NCBI GenBank assembly: GCA_007119795.1
Contig: SKOZ01000093.1
Span: 1 to 21,904 of the forward strand
Direction: 5' to 3'
DNA: 21,904 bases
Source of the DNA: Planctomycetales bacterium
Lineage (GTDB): Bacteria > Planctomycetota > Planctomycetia > Pirellulales > Thermoguttaceae
In this document: one piece after another, positions 1-6,781 of the stretch
Numbering within the stretch: the first letter of the stretch is position 1
How the letters are laid out: every line of letters starts with the position of its first letter
The notes under the pieces: model-generated
Seen by the model: the letters and a program-made list of their open reading frames with translations, nothing else
What the model was told of the DNA's origin: nothing
Database searches by the model: none
Position numbers and translations under genes: made by a program

Positions 1-226
1 GGCCCTCAGCCGGCGCGGCGTGGTTCCCGTGGTCGCTGGCATCGTGGCAGGCAGTGCCGGAGTCTTCGTCGAACCGCCAGTAGGCCAGCAGGGGCCGATC
101 GAGTTCGAGAGGTTCGGCCACCTGGCCATGGGCGGGAGCGTTCGTCACAGAGGCACTGGCCACTGCGATCAGCAAGAGTGCCTCTGCCGCCGCCCGACCT
201 CTGCGCCGCCCTATTCGCTCATGCAT
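1..226 (-). CDS. Secreted LamG/concanavalin-A-like domain protein, 3' part missing at window edge
   Basis: This open frame starts at ATG 226-224 and reads off the left edge after 75 codons, so only the N-terminus is present. Residues 1-35 form a clear signal peptide: a basic start (MHERIGRRRGR), a hydrophobic core (ALLLIAVASASV) and a small-residue region (NAPAHGQ). After it, around residues 45-75, comes 'LLAYWRFDEDSGT' followed by 'DASDHGNHA'. This is the usual opening of a LamG / laminin-G-like jelly-roll domain in planctomycete secreted proteins. A weak AAGG lies about 7 bases upstream of the ATG. The gene is divergent from dapL. LamG domains bind carbohydrate or other ligands, and planctomycetes often attach them to DUF1549/DUF1553 cytochrome-like proteins or sulfatase-associated proteins. 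Which of these follows here cannot be seen. The signal peptide and domain start are read directly; the export role is inferred. Confidence 0.72.
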   Translation of the reverse strand, partial: MHERIGRRRGRAAAEALLLIAVASASVTNAPAHGQVAEPLELDRPLLAYWRFDEDSGTACHDASDHGNHAAPAEG

Positions 227-652
227 CGAATTACCTTGCCCAATTTCGGGCTGCCTTATTGCTTATTGAAAGCCGTCGCCTTGCGCCCTCGGCCGCCGGA
301 CGGCGTCCCGGCTCTCCCCGGCAGTCGAGGTCTTGACAATTGCTGACCGCTTATCGCCGCCAGAGTGGACTGCGCACCTGCGGGCGCCATAAGCCCCCTC
401 CCTGCCTCCCGGCAACACCAATCTAAGCTGCCGTCTCGCCTTTCGCCACCCTCGGCACGTGGGTGGTGTGGTGCTGCACGGTCCCTATTCTGGTCAAGGC
501 GGAGACGGAGCGGACCCGGACGTGCTCGGCACGACTCCAATCGCCTTGGGCACCCGCAACCGCTCGGGGCGGTTGATCTTGGCCCTTTGGCGGGGTACGC
601 TACAGCCTTTTGCGCTCGAACGTCTGTTCTGCGATCGCCGGTGGAATCTCCT
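227..652. other. Gene-free divergent intergenic region (LamG gene / dapL)
   Basis: This stretch of about 430 bases separates the two divergent starts. No frame on either strand looks like protein: the long open frames are GC-skew shadows rich in Arg, Pro and Ser. A perfect TTGACA lies at 333-338 but has no -10 box at the right distance. The only promoter-like pair is the one listed at 573-601. The nonamer CTCGGCACG occurs twice (near 451 and 525) with no other sign of function. No hairpin with a T-run and no RNA gene was recognised. Confidence 0.5.
573..601 (+). promoter_or_regulatory. Possible sigma-70-type promoter of dapL
   Basis: TTGATC (573-578) and TACGCT (596-601) are separated by 17 bases. 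They would place a transcript start about 45 bases before the dapL ATG. The -35 box matches the consensus at 4 of 6 positions and the -10 box at about 3 of 6. This is only a positional guess in GC-rich DNA. Confidence 0.25.
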
Positions 653-1885
653 ATGAGCGACCCGTATTTTCAGGAATTGTTTGCCGCACGGATCGGCGGG
701 GCCCAATACGGCAAGGGTACGGAAGTCTACAAGTTCGAGAAGATCAAGCGCGCCAAGCGGAAAGCCCGTGCCGAGCACCCGGAGCGGCCGCTGATCGACT
801 TCGGCATCGGTGAGAACGACGAGATGGCCGATGCCGGCGTCCGCCGGATCATGGCTGCCGAGATCGACCGGCCCGAGAACCGCGGCTATGCCGACAACGG
901 CATCGCCGAGTTCCGCGAGGCGGCCGCCCGCTTCATGGAGCGCGAGTTCGGCGTACGGCTCGACCCGGCCACGCAGGTGAACCATTCCATCGGCTCCAAG
1001 CCTGCGCTGGCCATGCTGCCCGCCGCCCTGATCGACCCCGGCGACGTCACACTCATGACTGTACCCGGCTACCCGGTGGCGGGCACCCACACGCGGTACC
1101 TGGGCGGCACCGTCTTCCGGCTCCCCCTGCGGGCCGAGAACGACTTCCTCCCCGATCTTACGGCAGTGCCGGCCGACGTCCTCCGCCGCGCCAAGCTCCT
1201 GGTGCTCAATTACCCGAATAGTCCCACGGGCAAGACGGCCACCGCCGACTTCTACCGTCGGGTGATCGACTTCGCCCTCCGGCACCGGCTCGTGGTGGTC
1301 CAGGACGCGGCCCATATCATGCTCTCCTTCGACGGACCGCCGCTGAGCTTCCTCTCGGTGGACGGGGCCATGGACGTGGGCGTCGAGGTCCATTCCCTCT
1401 CGAAGGGCTGGAACATGATCGGCTGGCGAATGGGTTTCGTCTGCGGCCATCCCCTATTAGTGCAGGCCTTCGCCGACATCAAGGACAACAGCGACTCGGG
1501 GCAGTTCATCGCCATCCAGAAGGCGGCCGCCGCCGCCCTGGACGATGCCGGGATTCCCCGGCAGACCAGGGAGAAATACCGGCGGCGGCTGGAAAAGCTC
1601 GTGGCCGTGCTTCGCCGCTGCGGCTTCGAGTGCCAAATGCCCGGCGGCACTTACTTTCTCTACACGGCGGCGCCCACGCGCCTCCGCAGCGGACGGCACT
1701 TCGCCAATGCTGAAGACGTCAGCCAGTTCCTGATTAACGAACACTCCATCTGCACCGTCCCCTGGGACGACGCCGGCGCCTTCCTCCGCTTCTCGGTTAC
1801 CTACGAGGCCGCCGATGAAGCTGCCGAGGACGCCCTCATGGAAGAGACGGCTCAGCGGTTGAAGGCGCTCGAACTGGTCTTCTGA
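653..1885 (+). CDS. dapL: LL-diaminopimelate aminotransferase (class I/II PLP aminotransferase)
   Basis: DapL converts L-tetrahydrodipicolinate plus glutamate directly to LL-diaminopimelate and 2-oxoglutarate, in the cytoplasmic lysine/peptidoglycan pathway. From ATG 653 the protein is 410 residues, the normal DapL length. The open frame continues 96 codons upstream, but that extension is Arg/Pro/Ser-rich non-protein sequence, and the family begins 'MSDPYFQELFAARIGGAQYGKG', so 653 is chosen. A weak GGTGGA lies 7 bases before it. Visible fold-type I features are GSKPALAMLP (115-124), the PLP-phosphate/substrate loop NYPNSPTG (187-194), the aspartate under the PLP ring in VVVQDAAH (D218), and the Schiff-base lysine in SLSKGW (K251). 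The substrate-carboxylate arginine is probably the one in FLRFSVTY near the C-terminus. The sequence matches my memory of Rhodopirellula-type DapL almost continuously. The gene stands alone and converges on the HEAT protein gene with 10 bases between stop codons. Confidence 0.93.
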   Translation: MSDPYFQELFAARIGGAQYGKGTEVYKFEKIKRAKRKARAEHPERPLIDFGIGENDEMADAGVRRIMAAEIDRPENRGYADNGIAEFREAAARFMEREFGVRLDPATQVNHSIGSKPALAMLPAALIDPGDVTLMTVPGYPVAGTHTRYLGGTVFRLPLRAENDFLPDLTAVPADVLRRAKLLVLNYPNSPTGKTATADFYRRVIDFALRHRLVVVQDAAHIMLSFDGPPLSFLSVDGAMDVGVEVHSLSKGWNMIGWRMGFVCGHPLLVQAFADIKDNSDSGQFIAIQKAAAAALDDAGIPRQTREKYRRRLEKLVAVLRRCGFECQMPGGTYFLYTAAPTRLRSGRHFANAEDVSQFLINEHSICTVPWDDAGAFLRFSVTYEAADEAAEDALMEETAQRLKALELVF

Positions 1886-1898
1886 CCGCCTCCGGTCA
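1883..1898. terminator. Short hairpin formed by the two convergent stop codons
   Basis: TGACCG (1883-1888) and CGGTCA (1893-1898) form a perfect 6-bp stem with a CCTC loop. The outer base pairs are the TGA stop of dapL and the TGA stop of the minus-strand HEAT gene. No T-run follows on either strand, so efficient termination is uncertain. It could act as a small bidirectional terminator or 3'-end stabiliser. Confidence 0.3.
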
Positions 1899-3263
1899 GG
1901 GGCCTTCGAGCCGGCTGAGGGCCTCGGCGGCGGCGGCGCGGACCTCCGGGGAGTCGTCGCTGGTGGCCGTGGACTCGAGCAGAGAGGCAACGCGGTACGC
2001 GGGAGAGCCGATGCGGCCCAGGGCTGCTGCCGCCGCCTCGCGGACCCACGGGCTGGGGTGTTCGCGGAGGGCGCGGGCCAGGGCGGGAACGGCATCGGCG
2101 GCCCCCTCGCCCAGGTCCCCGATTTCGCGTGCAGCGGCGGCGGCCTGGAACTCGTCCTCCCCAGCAAGCGCGGCAATGACCTCGCCGAGCCCGTCGAGTG
2201 CCTGCTCGGCCGGAGCGTCCAGGTCGATGCGCGCCAGGGCGGCGTCGGCGGCACGGCGGACGCTGCGGTCCGCGTCGGATTCCTGCGTTCTGCGGAGGGC
2301 GGGCACGGCGACGCGGGCGCGGGGGCCGATGCTCCCCAGGACTTCGGCGGCACGACGGCGCGTGAAGCGGTCGGGATGCTCGAGCAGGGCGATCACGGCC
2401 TCGGTGGCCGGGGCTGCCGCCGTCCCCATCGAAGCGAGGGCCTCAAGGGATTTCCAGCGGACCCAGCGGCTGCGGTCGTCGGCGGCCCGCACCAGGGACT
2501 CCACGGCCGGGGACGCTGCCTCGCCCAACTCGCCCAGAAGCTGGGCCGCGGCCATGCGCGCGTCGGCCCGCTCCGAATCGAGCGCAATCGAGAGGGCTTC
2601 GACCGACTCGGTGCTGACGGCCTCGGCGAGGGCATCGAGACCGTCGTGGGAATACTGGTAGGTGTTGTCATCGGCAGCAATGTCGACCACGTGGTCCAAA
2701 GCTGCCTCGAGAGCCGCGGGGCCGCGAGCCAGGACCGCCTCGGCCGCAGCTCGGCGATCGCCGAGGGCCGTCCCGTCGGTGAGCTCCTCAAGCAGGATCT
2801 CGATAGGGGCCGTGGCCAGGTCGGGACGGCCGGCCTCGGCGATTGAACGAACGACGACCACCGCCGCGGTGATGGCCAACGCCAGGGCGCCTCCCATCGC
2901 TACCGCGAGGACGAAAACCCAGGTGGCGGGCGACCATCGGCGGCGGTGCCGCGACCGCTGCGCGCCGTGGTGCCGGCGACGGGAGGCGAGCCGCTCGAGG
3001 ACCACGGAGCTTTCTGAGCATTCCGACCTGGTCGCTGCGGACTTGGCGGTGGACGGCTCGTGAAGACCGCCTGGGCCCGCATCGGTGGGGGGTGCGGGGC
3101 CGTCGGGAGCGGGGGGAACGGCAATCCGGGCGGCGGACGACGGCGCGTCGGCGGGAGGAGCGATCACCAATTCCCGGCACACCGGGCAGACGACGTGCTG
3201 GCCCGCATGGGCCGGATCGGTAACGAGAAGCTGGGCGCAGTGAGGGCAAGGAAACTCAGGCAT
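1896..3263 (-). CDS. Zinc-ribbon, single-span membrane protein with C-terminal HEAT repeats
   Basis: This protein of 455 residues has four parts. Residues 1-32 are a zinc-ribbon-like module with two CPxC knuckles (C6/C9 and C26/C29) of the kind planctomycetes put at the start of membrane proteins. Residues 35-110 are a low-complexity Pro/Ala then Arg/His-rich linker. Residues 113-138 form one transmembrane helix (WVFVLAVAMGGALALAITAA). Residues 155-455 are tandem HEAT / PBS-lyase-like helical repeats, seen as recurring 'VRR/AAAEALGRIG' and 'AVPAL' units. By the positive-inside rule the zinc ribbon should be cytoplasmic and the repeats periplasmic. HEAT repeats are protein-binding scaffolds, and no catalytic motif is visible. 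The start is ATG 3263, with a GGAAGGA run 11 bases upstream. It lies 208 bases after the response regulator gene on the same strand, so co-transcription is possible but not shown. Specific function is unknown. Confidence 0.82.
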   Translation of the reverse strand: MPEFPCPHCAQLLVTDPAHAGQHVVCPVCRELVIAPPADAPSSAARIAVPPAPDGPAPPTDAGPGGLHEPSTAKSAATRSECSESSVVLERLASRRRHHGAQRSRHRRRWSPATWVFVLAVAMGGALALAITAAVVVVRSIAEAGRPDLATAPIEILLEELTDGTALGDRRAAAEAVLARGPAALEAALDHVVDIAADDNTYQYSHDGLDALAEAVSTESVEALSIALDSERADARMAAAQLLGELGEAASPAVESLVRAADDRSRWVRWKSLEALASMGTAAAPATEAVIALLEHPDRFTRRRAAEVLGSIGPRARVAVPALRRTQESDADRSVRRAADAALARIDLDAPAEQALDGLGEVIAALAGEDEFQAAAAAREIGDLGEGAADAVPALARALREHPSPWVREAAAAALGRIGSPAYRVASLLESTATSDDSPEVRAAAAEALSRLEGP

Positions 3264-3471
3264 GACGTGGTTTATCCTTCCCCCTCAGTGTATCCTCCGG
3301 AGGCCCGCGTTGGAAAGGGTTCCAGGTTTTTCCCAAACGGCGTTTTCTTCAACTGGTTTTGGCCAAGACCCTGGAGGCCACACGAGCCGCTCCCCTCGCT
3401 TCCTCCGCCAGTTGCTGGAGGATCGAGCGTCAAGGAACCCCCCGTCCCGCGACCACCACGCCCCGGCCCCC

Positions 3472-4848
3472 TCAGGCCGATCTTTCCAAGCTGTTCGCCT
3501 GGTTGAGCTTATTGTAGAGCGTCTTCAGGCTCACTCCCAGTTCCGCGGCGGCCTTGGGCTTGTTGCCGCTATGGCGGTCCAGGGCGTCGTGGATGGCCTG
3601 CATCTCGATCTCCTTGAGCGACTTGCCCGCCGACGCGCGGGCCGCGGGCTTGAGCCGCCGATCGGTGAAATGGCGGGGGAGATGGGCCACGTCGATGGGG
3701 CCCTCGTCGCAGAGGATCATGGCGTGCTCGATGACGTTGGCCAGCTCGCGGACGTTCCCGGGCCAGCAGTGGCCGCGGAGCATAGCCAGGGCATCGTCGG
3801 TGAATCCGGGATCGGCGACACGGAGGGAGCGGCGGAAGCGGCAGGCAAGGCTTTGGGCCAGCAGAGGAATGTCCTCGGCGCGCTCGCGGAGGGGGGGAAG
3901 GGGGATCTCAAAGGTGTTGATGCGGAAGTAGAGGTCCTCGCGGAATTCGCCTTCGGCGACCATGGCGTCCAGGCGGCGGTGCGTGGCGCAGAGGACGCGG
4001 ACGTCGCAGGTGACCGGCTGGTTCTCCCCCACGCGGCGGACTTCGCCGCTCTCCAGGAAGCGGAGCAGCTTTGCCTGCATCGCCTTGGGAAGCTCGCCGA
4101 TTTCATCGAGGAACAGGGTGCCGCCGTGGGCCACTTCGACGAGGCCGGTGCGATGCTCGTCGGCACCGGTGAAGGCGCCCTTGCGGTGCCCGAAGAGCTC
4201 GCTTTCGATGAGCTGCTCCGGCAGGGCCCCGCAGTTGACGGCCACGAAGGGCATCTCGGCGCGGAGGCTCTGCTCGTACAAGGCCCGCGCCGCGAGCTCT
4301 TTCCCTGTGCCGGTCTCGCCGAGGATGAGGGCCGTGGAGTGGGTGGGCGCCACCTTGGCGATCAGGTCGCGGACCTGTTCCATGGACGCCGTGGTTCCGA
4401 TCAGCTCCGAGGAGCCCTCCAGCCGTTCCAACCGCTGCTTGACGGCGCGGTACTTGCGGTTCAGTTCGCGGCGCTCGGCAACGCGGTCGAGCACGGCTTC
4501 GAGCTCGACGAGCTTGCAGGGTTTGGTGAGGTAGTCGAACGCGCCTTGTCGGAGCGCGGCCACCGCCGTCTCCAGCGACGACTTGCCTGTGAGCACCACG
4601 GCTTCCGTGTCGGGGGCCAGGCGCATGGCGTGGGCAATGACTTCCAGGCCGTTGGCGCCGGGCATGTCGAGATCGACGAGGAGGCAGTCGTAGGTGTTCT
4701 TCTCCAGCGCCGCGATGGCCGTGGTCCCGTCGGGGCAGACGGTGACCTCGTGGCCCATGCGAGGCAGCTCCAGACGCATGAGCTCCTGAAGCGACCGCTC
4801 GTCGTCCGCGAAAAGCAGCGCCAGGCGGTTATGCCGCTTGGTAGCGAT
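3472..4848 (-). CDS. Sigma-54-dependent response regulator (NtrC family: REC, AAA+, Fis-type HTH); probable ATC start
   Basis: This is a two-component response regulator that, when phosphorylated, would form an AAA+ ring and open sigma-54 promoters. Counting from codon ATC 4848-4846 it has 458 residues, the usual NtrC-family length. The receiver domain (about 9-125) has acidic residues D15/D16, phospho-acceptor D59 in VDLDMPG, T87 and K109. The AAA+ domain (about 148-375) has Walker A GETGTGKE (178-185), the sigma-54-contacting GAFTGA loop (225-230), Walker B TLFLDEIG (244-251) and WPGNVREL (362-369). A Fis-type helix-turn-helix (about 412-450) ends the protein. No ATG, GTG or TTG lies near the expected N-terminus. 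The nearest in-frame ATG (5106 or 4944) is deep inside the kinase gene. An AAGGAG sits 7 bases before an ATC codon, which would encode 'xATKRHNRLALLFADDE', a natural receiver start. The frame overlaps the 3' end of the kinase gene by 20 bases, as expected of a cognate pair. Its targets cannot be identified here. Confidence 0.9.
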   Translation of the reverse strand: MATKRHNRLALLFADDERSLQELMRLELPRMGHEVTVCPDGTTAIAALEKNTYDCLLVDLDMPGANGLEVIAHAMRLAPDTEAVVLTGKSSLETAVAALRQGAFDYLTKPCKLVELEAVLDRVAERRELNRKYRAVKQRLERLEGSSELIGTTASMEQVRDLIAKVAPTHSTALILGETGTGKELAARALYEQSLRAEMPFVAVNCGALPEQLIESELFGHRKGAFTGADEHRTGLVEVAHGGTLFLDEIGELPKAMQAKLLRFLESGEVRRVGENQPVTCDVRVLCATHRRLDAMVAEGEFREDLYFRINTFEIPLPPLRERAEDIPLLAQSLACRFRRSLRVADPGFTDDALAMLRGHCWPGNVRELANVIEHAMILCDEGPIDVAHLPRHFTDRRLKPAARASAGKSLKEIEMQAIHDALDRHSGNKPKAAAELGVSLKTLYNKLNQANSLERSA

Positions 4849-6454
4849 GGCTGGACTCCTTATGTACGGGAGTTTTCGGCAGGCGGACGCGGAAGGTGGC
4901 CCCCTGACCGCGGCCGGGGCTTTCGGCGTGGACCTCGCCGCCATGCTCGCTGACGATGCGGTAGGTGATCGACAGGCCGAGGCCCGTGCCGCCGCCGCCG
5001 CGGCGCCGCGTGAAGAAGGGCTCGAAGATGTGCTGCAGCACCTCGGGCTCCATGCCGCAGCCGTCGTCGCTGAAGGCAAGCTCCACCCACTCGGTCCCTT
5101 CGGCAAGCTCGATGCGGACCGTGCCCCCCGCTTCGGAACTGTCCAGGGCGTTCGTCAACAGGTTGAGGACCACCTGCTTGATCTCCCGGGGGCTGACCTC
5201 GGCAACGGCTGCCCCGGGACGGTGGACCTCGATGCGGCGGTCCTGGTACTTGCCCAAATGGCCGACCATGTCGACCACCTCCTGCACCAGATCGCCGATC
5301 TCCACGTCCTGGCGGCGGACCTCACCAATCCGTGAGAAGTCGAGGAGCTTCTCGGTGATCTCCTTGCAGCGGAAGGCCTCGCGCTGGATCATCCCCAGAT
5401 ACTCGGCGACTACCGTGCGATCCTCGGCGGAGACGTCGGCGGCACCGCACTGCTCGGCGGGGAGGAACTCCTCGACCCGCCGGTGCAGCGATTCGGCACA
5501 CAGGGCGATGGAGGCGAGGGGGTTGTTGATCTCGTGGGCCACCCCGGCGGCGAGGAAGCCCACGCTGGCCAGTTGTTCGCTGCGGACGACCTGGGCGGTC
5601 CGTTCGCGGACCTGGCGGTCGAGGTCGTCGCGGATCTCCCGGAAGCGGGCCGTCATGTCGTTGAGTGCCGCCGCCAGTTCGGCCATCTCGTCTTCGGCTT
5701 CGAGGCAGATGCGGTAGTGGAACTGCCCGGCGGCCACCCGCCGCGAGCCCTCGATGAGAAGCCGCAAAGGGAAGAAGATCCACTGCCAGGAGAGGCGGAC
5801 GAGGAGCAGAAAGACCAGCGCCGCCGTCACTCCCGTCACCCAGGTGCCCACGATGAGCGTGCGGTACCGGCTGCGGACTTCGTCGCCGATGCTGGCCATC
5901 CGCTGGTGGAGATGATCGGGGAGCGCGGCAACGAGGGTTTGCAAGTGGGCGAGCTCGGCGTCGAGCTGCTCGAGGCCGACGTCGGAAAGGAGCCACTGCT
6001 GCTCGCGGTCGAGCTCGTGGATCCGCAGCAGGGAGGCCTCGATGTTGCGGACCGTAGACCACTCCGCGGAGAGATCGCCCATCTGCGAGCGGTTGAGCCA
6101 GTTGTTCTCCAACTCGTGGCGGTATTCCTCCAGCGTCGAGGCGACCTGGCCGAGCCGATAGCGGAACTCGTCCCGGGTGGCCCGCAGCAGGAAGGGGGGA
6201 GGCTCGCCGTCGGAGAGGGAGAAGGCGTGGATCGACAGTCCCCGCAACTCGGCCAGCGCCATCCGCAACTCGCCGACGTCGCGGCCCAACTCAGCCGCCA
6301 CCGTCAGCTCGGGGACGCGGCTGCTGAGCGTCTTCACCAACCCGCGGTAGGAGTAGGTCGCGTATAACCCGCCGCTGGCAAGGATCACCACGAGGAGCAG
6401 CAGCAGGCCGAGGCCGACCAGGCCCTTCGCACGTATCGGCCACTTCAGCAGCAT
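4829..6454 (-). CDS. Membrane sensor histidine kinase (two TM helices, HAMP, HisKA, HATPase)
   Basis: This is the sensor kinase partner of the overlapping response regulator, 541 residues. TM1 lies at about 11-32 and TM2 at about 200-220. Between them is a helical periplasmic sensor region of roughly 165 residues with no recognised ligand fold, rich in Leu/Glu/Arg and coiled-coil-like, possibly a four-helix bundle. A HAMP linker (about 222-280) follows. The dimerisation helix has the phospho-acceptor H307 in GVAHEINNPLAS, the ZraS/NtrB-like version. The ATP-binding domain shows the N box (NLLTNALDSS, 431-440), G1 (DDGCGM, 463-468), the F box (FEPFFTRR) and G2 (GTGLGLSI, 489-496). The start ATG 6454 has a strong GGGAGG 6 bases upstream. 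The last 20 bases overlap the regulator gene, which implies translational coupling. The signal sensed is unknown. An inverted repeat at 6506-6539 lies just upstream. Confidence 0.93.
   Translation of the reverse strand: MLLKWPIRAKGLVGLGLLLLLVVILASGGLYATYSYRGLVKTLSSRVPELTVAAELGRDVGELRMALAELRGLSIHAFSLSDGEPPPFLLRATRDEFRYRLGQVASTLEEYRHELENNWLNRSQMGDLSAEWSTVRNIEASLLRIHELDREQQWLLSDVGLEQLDAELAHLQTLVAALPDHLHQRMASIGDEVRSRYRTLIVGTWVTGVTAALVFLLLVRLSWQWIFFPLRLLIEGSRRVAAGQFHYRICLEAEDEMAELAAALNDMTARFREIRDDLDRQVRERTAQVVRSEQLASVGFLAAGVAHEINNPLASIALCAESLHRRVEEFLPAEQCGAADVSAEDRTVVAEYLGMIQREAFRCKEITEKLLDFSRIGEVRRQDVEIGDLVQEVVDMVGHLGKYQDRRIEVHRPGAAVAEVSPREIKQVVLNLLTNALDSSEAGGTVRIELAEGTEWVELAFSDDGCGMEPEVLQHIFEPFFTRRRGGGGTGLGLSITYRIVSEHGGEVHAESPGRGQGATFRVRLPKTPVHKESSHRYQAA
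4856..4861 (-). promoter_or_regulatory. Shine-Dalgarno AAGGAG that fixes the regulator start at ATC 4848
   Basis: On the minus strand AAGGAG (4861-4856) is followed by 7 bases and then ATC in the regulator frame. It lies inside the last codons of the kinase gene. No ATG, GTG or TTG in the regulator frame is served by it. The only ATG/GTG-like options are more than 90 bases away inside the kinase frame. This is why the rare start codon is proposed. Confidence 0.55.
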
Positions 6455-6505
6455 GGGCGACCTCCCTGTCGCAATCCCTCGTCCCTGGAGTTGCCGACGA
6501 AGCCC

Positions 6506-6539
6506 ATGGTTCCGCTGAGAGTAGCGTACTCGGAACCAT
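6506..6539. repeat. Perfect 9-bp inverted repeat upstream of the histidine kinase gene
   Basis: ATGGTTCCG (6506-6514) pairs perfectly with CGGAACCAT (6531-6539) across 16 bases. Within the interval a smaller palindrome, GAGTA-CGC-TACTC on the minus strand, overlaps one arm, so two alternative hairpins are possible. It lies 52 bases before the kinase ATG, in the expected 5' leader. It could be an operator, an RNA leader structure or a small repeat element. Confidence 0.5.
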
Positions 6540-6741
6540 CAGCTTCCCGGCACAGCGTGATCCTAGAGGGGAGAGTCTAACACGCCCTGCGCCTGCAAGG
6601 CAAGACGAGCTCAAACCCCTCCAAGAGAAGGGGCGCCGTTGACCTTGCCGCTGGATACCTCCCCCTTGCGAATCTTCGCTTACAACTTCCCGGCAGATCG
6701 CTGCGAACCGGTGATTCCAGGCTGGAACTCGGGAACGGCAC

Positions 6742-6764
6742 GGGGTGGGACGCGCGCCCACCCC
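6742..6764 (-). terminator. GC-rich hairpin after oxidoreductase 1
   Basis: GGGGTGGG (6742-6749) and CCCACCCC (6757-6764) form a perfect 8-bp stem with a 7-base loop, starting 17 bases after the stop codon of the minus-strand gene. There is no T-run after it on the minus strand, so it is a hairpin of the non-canonical type and may need Rho or act as a 3'-end block. Confidence 0.45.
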
Positions 6765-6781
6765 CGCGCTCACTCCCCCCT

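Larger units (their letters stand above)
6455..6781. other. Gene-free region between oxidoreductase 1 and the kinase gene
   Basis: This stretch of 327 bases lies between two minus-strand genes. It holds, from the oxidoreductase end, a strong GC-rich hairpin (6742-6764, listed), a weaker CCCCT/AGGGG hairpin with an 8-base loop (6616-6633) followed on the minus strand by TTT, and the 9-bp inverted repeat at 6506-6539 (listed). The kinase promoter should be here, but no convincing -35/-10 pair or sigma-54 -24/-12 element was found. No small protein is supported. Confidence 0.5.

Noticed and set aside
333..338. Perfect TTGACA upstream of dapL
   Set aside because: No -10-like hexamer lies 16-18 bases downstream, and it is over 300 bases from the gene start.
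365..652. N-terminal extension of the dapL frame by 96 codons
   Set aside because: The translated extension is Arg/Pro/Ser-rich with no domain or targeting features, whereas ATG 653 gives the standard family N-terminus and length.
494..1450. Minus-strand open frame of 318 codons opposite dapL
   Set aside because: No domain features, no ribosome site, and the opposite strand encodes an evident aminotransferase.
3262..4953. Long plus-strand open frame opposite the response regulator gene
   Set aside because: It is the antisense shadow of a GC-rich coding sequence. The minus strand carries the full set of REC, AAA+ and HTH motifs.
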